DNA of 64,000 bases from Streptomyces hydrogenans (GTDB taxonomy: Bacteria > Actinomycetota > Actinomycetes > Streptomycetales > Streptomycetaceae). The stretch's first letter is position 1; each line of letters starts with the position of its first letter. A program made the position numbers and the translations under genes. Shown here in pieces: positions 58,386 through 64,000 of the stretch. Location of the stretch: contig NZ_BNBS01000004.1 of NCBI RefSeq assembly GCF_014656075.1, positions 94,639 through 158,638 on the forward strand, written 5' to 3'. The notes beneath the pieces are model-generated. The model was not told the DNA's origin and searched no databases. It saw nothing but the letters and a program-made list of their open reading frames with translations.

Positions 58386-61030
58386 TGCCCGCCTACCGCA
58401 GCACCCAAGCCACCGTCCTCACCTTCACACCGGAAGCCACCTGGCCCGTCACCGGCTACCGCACGACCTGCCCGCCGGGAATGCTCGCCCTCCTGGAGAA
58501 GGCGTGGGACACCCGGCCCGGCCGTCGTCCCCGCGGCGGACCCGACTACCTGCCCACCAAATCGCTACGGGACCTGCTCACCCTCATCGACCCCGACATC
58601 ACCTCCGTACAAACCAACCCCCGCGACCCCGCATGGCTCCGGGCCCGCGCCGAGGTCGACCCGGACCTCCTGCTGATCGCCCTGTCGGCATGGGCCTCGA
58701 GCCGCGTGGCACCCCACATGCCCGACACCGACTGGTACAGCCAACTCGAAGGCGCCGGCCAGCTGGAGTGGGTCCCCGAGGACCTCGACCTCACCCGCCA
58801 CGGCCTTCATGCCAACGGCACCGCCAACCCCCCGACCCACGTCTTCAACCTCCTGCCCAGCCTCGTCGCCGAGCACCTCACCAGCAGCGGGCTCCAACTC
58901 CTGGGACACCACCGCGACCTGCGGCTCGGCCCCACCCGCGCAGACGGCCGCCGTACCCTGCACCTCGGCGCACCCGAGACCCTCACCGACGAAGACGGCT
59001 CGGCCGGAGCCAGCGTGGACGTCCTGACCTTCCACCTCGAAACAGTGCCCGGCGTTCCCGAAGTCCACCTCCACGTCGACCTGAACATGACCCGCCTCGC
59101 GACGCGCCCAGTCGAGTACGTCCCCCGCCGCGGATTCAGCGACCCGACCGCCAAAGTCCTCCTCTCGGCCAAGGAAGGATTCGTCCACCGCCGCGAGCGG
59201 CCCATGCTCCTGCAGAGCAGAGTCACCATCCGCCGGCGCGGGGAGAGCAGCACCTGGGCCTGGGAGCCGGGCGTCGCCGAGATCCTCGCCCGCCTCACCC
59301 ACCACCAGCCACCCAGCCTCGACCAACTGCGTACCGCCCCCGGCGACGCGGCAGCGCAGCCCTTCGCCGCCCACCTCGTCCACAGCACCGGCATGACCTA
59401 CCGCTACCCCGACAAGGACGGCACACCGCCGACGCGCTCGGTCCACGACCACCCCGTCGGCAACGGCTACCAGCCCCGCGACCACATGGAGGTCCTCGCC
59501 CAGGTCGCCCACCAGCTGGAGGAGAAGGGGCTGGCTCCACTCGCGCCCACCCCTAAGGCCCGGACCCGCGCCAAAGCGCTCCTGCCGCTGGAGCTGCCTG
59601 ACGCCCCCACCTACGAGATCGAGGTATGGGCGTCCTCCGACCGGACCTGGCAGGGCCTTCAGGTCGCTGCCGCCGCAAAGCTCGGCCTGACCCCCGGCCA
59701 ATCCACAGAGACTTCCGCCGGCTTCACCGGGCCGCTGAACGTAACGCTTCACCGCTGCGACCCCCGGGACCTGACCGCCGGCCTGCCCCGCTCCACCAAC
59801 CCCGACAAAGTCGCGCGCCGCGCCGAGTACGAAAGGAGTGAGACCGAGCGCACCGCAAGGATCGCCGAAGCCTTCCCCCGCCTCGCCGAACCCATCGTTT
59901 GCATCGTGGAGATGGAAGGACCCGCCTACTTCTCGCGCACGCGCCAGGGCGATCCAAAGAAGCTCTTCAAGAAGACCCTCCCGGCTCTCGGCCGAAACGT
60001 CCAATGCCTTCGCCCGATTACCCCTGCCAACCCCAATCCCAGCAAAGCCGCCCTCGCCAAGCGCTTCGCGGACACCGACTTCGCCACGAGCGACATCGAA
60101 CGCGCCGCCTCCGCCCTCAACGACGCTCTCCGCCAGGCCGGCCACCTGCCCAAGATCGCCGTACCCCAGGGCATCGACGGCCCCTTCGAACTGATCACGG
60201 TCTGGCTCGTCCCCGCGGGCGAACGGATGATCGTTCCCATCCTCGTCCGGCAGCACACGCACGAAGAACCCACCGCACAGCTCATGCCCACACCCGGCAG
60301 CTCGACCGAGCACCCCATGCCGCTGACCGCACTTCCCGAGGCGCTGACCGCCGGCCGCGGGCGCGTAGCCACCCGCACCTCGCGCGCGGCCCTCGCCGAG
60401 TTCATTACCGGCGCCCTGGCCCTCGACTCCACCGCCGACCGGCTCCTGCTCGTACGCCGCGCACGAATGAGCGATCGGGACATCTGGCCATGGCTGCAGG
60501 ACGGCCGGATCGCCTTCGACCAGCTAGTCCTGCCAGGTGTCGACATGACCGACCCCGCTGTGACTCCGGCGATCCGAAAGCCCGGCGACCAGCCCGGCCT
60601 ACGCATCATCCGGCTCCGGGAACGCAGCGACCGCGACGCGGTCCCCCGGTCCTTCGGAGTCACCGAGGAGATGGTCAGGGTCGGCGAAGAATCGGAAGAG
60701 CTGATTCCCGTGTCGAAGTTCGGGCGCTTCTCCGGCGTCGTCCAGGTCGGGGAACGCGCGTTCTGGGGCATCAACCCCCGCTCGGCCCAGAACCAGATCT
60801 CGCTCGGCGTCACCAAGCTCGACCCGGCCGAACCGGGCAACCGAACCAAGACCTGCTCCAACCCGGCTTCCCTGGAGATTGTGCCTGCGTTCCTCCAAGA
60901 GGGAGACAACCCCGCTGATTGGGCCATGTACGCCCAGGCCCAGCGACGTCTTCACGCCCACACGACGATCGCCACCACCTGGCCGGCCATCGCCCACCTC
61001 GCCGGATTGATGGAGGAGTACATCCTGTAA
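58385..61030 (+). CDS. pPIWI-RE PIWI-like (Argonaute-related) protein
   Basis: An 881-residue protein matching the prokaryotic PIWI family with conserved Arg and Glu (pPIWI-RE). It has a long system-specific N-terminal half (about 1-400), a MID-like region (about 430-600, with IVCIVEMEGPAYFSRTRQGD and DFATSDIERAASALNDALRQ) and a C-terminal RNase H-fold PIWI region (about 600-881). The latter contains RLLLVRRARMSDRDIWPWLQ, FGRFSGVVQVGERAFWGINP and the terminal NPASLEIVPAFLQEGDNPADW. A guide-binding role is inferred from the family; I cannot confirm an intact catalytic tetrad. Its ATG shares one base with the helicase TGA. It ends the operon with no clear hairpin after it. Confidence 0.87.
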   Translation: MPAYRSTQATVLTFTPEATWPVTGYRTTCPPGMLALLEKAWDTRPGRRPRGGPDYLPTKSLRDLLTLIDPDITSVQTNPRDPAWLRARAEVDPDLLLIALSAWASSRVAPHMPDTDWYSQLEGAGQLEWVPEDLDLTRHGLHANGTANPPTHVFNLLPSLVAEHLTSSGLQLLGHHRDLRLGPTRADGRRTLHLGAPETLTDEDGSAGASVDVLTFHLETVPGVPEVHLHVDLNMTRLATRPVEYVPRRGFSDPTAKVLLSAKEGFVHRRERPMLLQSRVTIRRRGESSTWAWEPGVAEILARLTHHQPPSLDQLRTAPGDAAAQPFAAHLVHSTGMTYRYPDKDGTPPTRSVHDHPVGNGYQPRDHMEVLAQVAHQLEEKGLAPLAPTPKARTRAKALLPLELPDAPTYEIEVWASSDRTWQGLQVAAAAKLGLTPGQSTETSAGFTGPLNVTLHRCDPRDLTAGLPRSTNPDKVARRAEYERSETERTARIAEAFPRLAEPIVCIVEMEGPAYFSRTRQGDPKKLFKKTLPALGRNVQCLRPITPANPNPSKAALAKRFADTDFATSDIERAASALNDALRQAGHLPKIAVPQGIDGPFELITVWLVPAGERMIVPILVRQHTHEEPTAQLMPTPGSSTEHPMPLTALPEALTAGRGRVATRTSRAALAEFITGALALDSTADRLLLVRRARMSDRDIWPWLQDGRIAFDQLVLPGVDMTDPAVTPAIRKPGDQPGLRIIRLRERSDRDAVPRSFGVTEEMVRVGEESEELIPVSKFGRFSGVVQVGERAFWGINPRSAQNQISLGVTKLDPAEPGNRTKTCSNPASLEIVPAFLQEGDNPADWAMYAQAQRRLHAHTTIATTWPAIAHLAGLMEEYIL

Positions 61031-61529
61031 TCAGCACGGATCTCATGACGGCGCTCGCGACAGCTCCCGAGCGCCTGAGTGAGCAAGGCCGCCGCAAGCC
61101 GCATATCTCCGGTCACGATCGCCGCCGCGGCTTCTCACCCTCCACTGGCAGTAACCGAGCAGCGGGATGGCGGTAGCGCTCCGGCGACGCCTCAACTCGG
61201 CGGTCAATCCGGCGGGCGCTCGTCGGACGTTGCCCACCACTTCCCCAGCCGGAACTGATCGCCGGGTTCAAATCCCAGGCGCTCGTACAGCCGTGTCAGT
61301 GGTTGGTGAGAGTACGGGTACTCACGTTCAGGCCGTGAGCGATCTTGCGGGGCTCGATGCGGTGCACGGTTCTCCCTCGGCATGAAAGACGGTGCTGTCC
61401 AGAACGTATGCCAGGCGCGGGAGGCCCTCTGTCAGTGGCACCTGATACCTGCCAGAGCCACGTTCACGTGTACGCCGACAACCGGCCATGATGGCAGCTG
61501 GGCCCACCGGCGTCACGCGCGCTGCAGCG
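61031..61529. other. Spacer between the two convergent defence systems
   Basis: 500 bases without an intact gene or convincing terminator. It contains a GNAT-like C-terminal relic on the minus strand (annotated separately). Confidence 0.5.
61204..61320 (-). pseudogene. Possible GNAT acetyltransferase C-terminal remnant
   Basis: One minus-strand frame ends HQPLTRLYERLGFEPGDQFR and then LGKWWATSDERPPD before a stop at 61204-61206. LYERLGF is the hallmark end of a GNAT fold. No start or upstream acetyltransferase sequence continues in frame, so it is at best a relic. Confidence 0.4.
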
Positions 61530-63482
61530 TCAGTCAGCCTCGGATGTAATCCATGCGGCAGGTACGAGTGCTTGTCCGTCGCGTCGGCGCCACCTGTGCT
61601 CGACGTGATCGCTGAAAGCGGGGTCTTCGAGGTCTGCGTGCTCCATGACGATGACCTGTAGCCTTCCGTCGAGCCGGCGGAGCGTGCGGTGGATGGCCTT
61701 GAAGATGTTCAGGAGAAGGATCCGGTCGTCGCTCTCAAGTACCTCTTCGCCGACGTGGTCAGGCGGGAAGTACACCTGCGAGGGCTGGTCGAGAATGAGC
61801 ACGCCCGGCACTGGGTTGCCGTTCTCGGCGAACCACTCGTGGAGGCTGAGGAGGGTGGCCACGTGGTACCCGAGGTGGTTGTCCCCGCTGCCCATGTCTT
61901 TCAGTGGTATCGCCCCGTCGGGGGTGTCAGCCACCACGGTGAGACGGTTCACGTCGAGGCGCAGCATCGAGCTGGAGTGTTCCAGTTCGAGTTCCTGCGC
62001 CTTGGACCTGATCTCCTGGTTGATCAAGGACAGGAAACTAGTCAGGCGGTCGCCTTGGGTATCTTCGCTGAGAAGCGTCTCCAACTCGGCGATCCGTATG
62101 CGCAGTTCCTCGGTTCGGTCTTCCACTCGAGGTCCGATGGCGAGTTGGGCCGCGGTGTCCAGGTAAAGACTGATGCGGCCCTGCACGATGGCGGCACGCC
62201 GTGCGTCGTCAGGTTCGTGGTCCAGCGCCCGGAAGGCTGCCGTGACCTCGTTTATCTCTTCCTGATTGCGGGCTAGCCGCGAGCGGATTTCCTGTAGCTG
62301 GCCCTCTTCTTCGCTGATCATTCGCTCGATGGCTGGAGTGTCCCTGCCAATGGCGTGGAGGTCGCTTTGGAGGTGCTCAAGCTCCATGGCCAGTGCCGCT
62401 GCGGTGACATGGGCGGGTGTAACCGGGCCGGCGCAGACTGGGCAATGCGCGCCGTACGGATACGTGGGATCGCGCTTGAGGAGACCAAGGGTGGCCAGCC
62501 GAGCGCGCTGCTCGTTGGCCTGGTCGGTGAAGTCGCCGTTCTCCGCCAGGGTCGTCTTGAGGTCGGCGATGCGCGCCCGTGCTCTGTTGGCGTGACTCCG
62601 CAGCCCGGTACGACGGTTGCGCAGGTCGCTGATGGGGTCATCGGTCGAGTCCGGGCCTGCCTGGGGGCCTCTTTGGAGGAGCGGCTGGCGCAAGAGCCGC
62701 AGGACTCCTTCGGCGGTCGTCTCGCGGCTGGTGTCAGGACGCACGAGGCGGGCTTCGATAGCTTCGGTGAGCAAGGCTTGGGCCTGGCCGGCAGCGGGGG
62801 CAAGAACTCTCGCGGCGGCCAGTTTCGCTTCGTGGTCGGACAGGTCCTTGCGGGCGAGGCGTAGTCGACTGCGGAGGAGTGCTTGCTCGCGGTCGGTTGC
62901 GCCGAGGAAGTAGGGGATGACGCCGCGGATAGTGTTCGGCCTCCACTCCTTGCCTTGGGAGTGGAAGAGGACGTCTTCGTTGGCGACCTCGTTCTGGGCC
63001 TGGAAGCAGAAGAACAGCGCGTGGCGGACGGACGGTGCGATGAGTGTTGCCCGGCCGACGGCGGGGACACGGATGTTGCGGTCGATACCGCAGAAGTCGC
63101 TCAAGATGTCTTTGGCGACCTCCCTCGGTGTGACAAAACGAAGGTCGTCCAGGGGTGGAGGGGGCGAGCCTGGTGCCTGCGAGAGGACGCACATGACGGT
63201 GCTGACGCTCTTCTTGGCCTCGGGGGCGCGGCGGGCGACGAAGAGTTGCTGTCCGGGCTTGACCAAGGTGATCGCGTAGGTGCCGACGTAGTCCCGCACC
63301 TTGCCGGACTTCACGGGATACTCGGAGCTAGCGAGGCAGTAGTCGATGATCGTCAGCAGCGCGCTCTTACCGCGGCGGGAGTCGCCGGTGACGATGTTGA
63401 GGCCGCCGGGCTTGAAGGGCACCGTATGCACTTGACTGGGCTGCTTGCCGTAGATGGTGACCGCGCGGATCTGAAAGGTCAC
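61530..63482 (-). CDS. ABC-3C system SMC/Rad50-like ATPase (DUF3732)
   Basis: A 650-residue ATPase of the three-component ABC (ABC-3C) conflict systems. The N-terminal FQIRAVTIYG leads to Walker A GDSRRGKSAL (Lys39) and the Q-loop region FFCFQAQNEV. A long helical coiled-coil part (about 205-490) is broken by a CPVC zinc hook (near 347-350), as in Rad50. The C-terminal half has DMGSGDNHLGYH (signature) and Walker B LILDQPSQVYFP (Asp near 563). The GTG at 63482 overlaps the middle-component stop (GTGA). The family is predicted to sense foreign nucleic acid and activate an effector. Confidence 0.9.
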   Translation of the reverse strand: MTFQIRAVTIYGKQPSQVHTVPFKPGGLNIVTGDSRRGKSALLTIIDYCLASSEYPVKSGKVRDYVGTYAITLVKPGQQLFVARRAPEAKKSVSTVMCVLSQAPGSPPPPLDDLRFVTPREVAKDILSDFCGIDRNIRVPAVGRATLIAPSVRHALFFCFQAQNEVANEDVLFHSQGKEWRPNTIRGVIPYFLGATDREQALLRSRLRLARKDLSDHEAKLAAARVLAPAAGQAQALLTEAIEARLVRPDTSRETTAEGVLRLLRQPLLQRGPQAGPDSTDDPISDLRNRRTGLRSHANRARARIADLKTTLAENGDFTDQANEQRARLATLGLLKRDPTYPYGAHCPVCAGPVTPAHVTAAALAMELEHLQSDLHAIGRDTPAIERMISEEEGQLQEIRSRLARNQEEINEVTAAFRALDHEPDDARRAAIVQGRISLYLDTAAQLAIGPRVEDRTEELRIRIAELETLLSEDTQGDRLTSFLSLINQEIRSKAQELELEHSSSMLRLDVNRLTVVADTPDGAIPLKDMGSGDNHLGYHVATLLSLHEWFAENGNPVPGVLILDQPSQVYFPPDHVGEEVLESDDRILLLNIFKAIHRTLRRLDGRLQVIVMEHADLEDPAFSDHVEHRWRRRDGQALVPAAWITSEAD

Positions 63483-63956
63483 GGCTGGACTCCCATGAGG
63501 GTCAGGACAGTACCGAGGCTGCCCGTGCTGGGCAGCCAGCGCCCGAGCATGTGGGCTGCCTGTTGGATGGCTCTGGTCTGCTGCGTGCCGTCGCCGATGG
63601 TCTTGGGCACGGCGCGCGGCTTGAGCATGAGGCCTGTGGTGGTGCAGAACACGGCGCGAGACTGGAGAGCGAAGAGGAGTCCCGGCCGGACCACGGCGGC
63701 GAGCGCCGTGGCGTTGCGGGACATCTCGATGCGCACGTGCTGGTTGGCTTCGAGCCACCCCATCAAGCCGGTTCCTGTTGTTGCCGGCAGGGCGTCCCTG
63801 ATGGCGGGTTGCAAGGCCATGATGCTGGCGGTGACGGCTACGGGGAGTGGGCAGGGAGCCTCGTACGCCTTTTCGTGGCCTTGCACTGCACGGATGCAGA
63901 GCAGTGCGGTGAAGGCGGGGTTGTAGAGGGCACGTTCCTCGCGGCTTACTGATCAT
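63479..63956 (-). CDS. ABC-3C system middle component, apparent frameshift at its start
   Basis: A protein of about 155 residues. The body (REERALYNPAFTALLCIRAV, then YEAPCPLPVAVTASI, LPATTGTGLMGWLEANQHVR) matches the middle component that links the ATPase to the effector in ABC-3C systems. Conserved sequence extends back to about 63945, but that frame meets TGA at 63955-63953 and has no standard start after it except GTG 63886, inside the conserved part. An ATG at 63956 lies one frame away; dropping one base of the AAG at about 63947 would give MISSREERALYNPAF. So a one-base indel or sequencing error is likely. It overlaps the upstream gene stop (ATGA). Confidence 0.75.
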
Positions 63957-64000
63957 TTCAGAATGAGGTTCGGAGGCGTCGCAAGCAGATGATGCTGCAG
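63953..64000 (-). CDS. 3' end of a third ABC-3C component (rest outside window)
   Basis: The last 15 codons read LQHHLLATPPNLILK and stop at TGA 63955-63953, overlapping the ATG of the middle component as ATGA. In ABC-3C operons the gene at this position encodes the effector or targeting subunit, so this is probably its C-terminus. Identity cannot be judged from 15 residues. Confidence 0.5.
   Translation of the reverse strand: MQHHLLATPPNLILK

Noticed and set aside
61255..61290. tRNA-like T-arm sequence GGGTTCAAATCCC
   Set aside because: The stem is incomplete and no acceptor, D or anticodon arms flank it. The minus strand reads as the GNAT relic (RLGFEPG) instead.

Overview
The window is high-GC actinobacterial DNA, most likely from a Streptomyces chromosome. 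The evidence is the G/C-ending codon use, GTG starts and ATGA/GTGA gene overlaps, secreted hydrolases with CBM13/CBM2 modules, and a complete cebR-cebEFG-bglC locus with perfect CebR operators (TGGGAGCGCTCCCA). I found no rRNA, tRNA or CRISPR array.

Bases 1-37 kb form a plant-biomass utilisation region. It opens with xylan genes: a GH3 glycosidase cut by the window edge, a GH43 enzyme, a GH10 xylanase with CBM13, and a CE1-type esterase. Next come araBAD (minus strand), a LacI-family regulator, a three-gene sugar ABC importer (chvE-gguA-gguB type), then on the minus strand ytfQ-ytfR-ytfT-yjfF-galM, divergent from an MDR alcohol dehydrogenase. One operator family (TGTGAGCGYTAACA), overlapping the presumed -10 boxes, links araB, the chvE operon, the ytfQ operon and the dehydrogenase gene. 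Then comes the cellobiose system cebR/cebEFG/bglC with two GH6 cellulases and a GH9-CBM2 cellulase, linked by CebR operators, and a secreted phosphoesterase-jacalin protein. A membrane permease fused to a universal-stress-protein tail sits between the GH6 and GH9 genes.

Bases 37-44.4 kb look like a scarred junction. They hold a tyrosine-recombinase C-terminal remnant, an acyl-CoA ligase lacking its N-terminus, a deleted TetR gene, an intact AidB-like acyl-CoA dehydrogenase, remnants of a cupin regulator and of a nucleotidyltransferase, and one small secreted protein.

Bases 44.4-53.3 kb carry two large secreted proteases (M4 and S8), each next to a TrmB/LuxR-type regulator. The second regulator is frameshifted at a run of seven G.

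Bases 53.8-64 kb are a defence island. A tightly overlapping three-gene operon encodes a restriction-endonuclease-like protein with a zinc ribbon, a DinG/XPD-like Fe-S helicase and a PIWI-like protein; this matches the pPIWI-RE system predicted by comparative genomics. Tail-to-tail with it lies a three-component ABC (ABC-3C) conflict system: a DUF3732-type SMC/Rad50-like ATPase, the middle component (with an apparent frameshift at its start), and the last 15 codons of the third component, which runs off the window.
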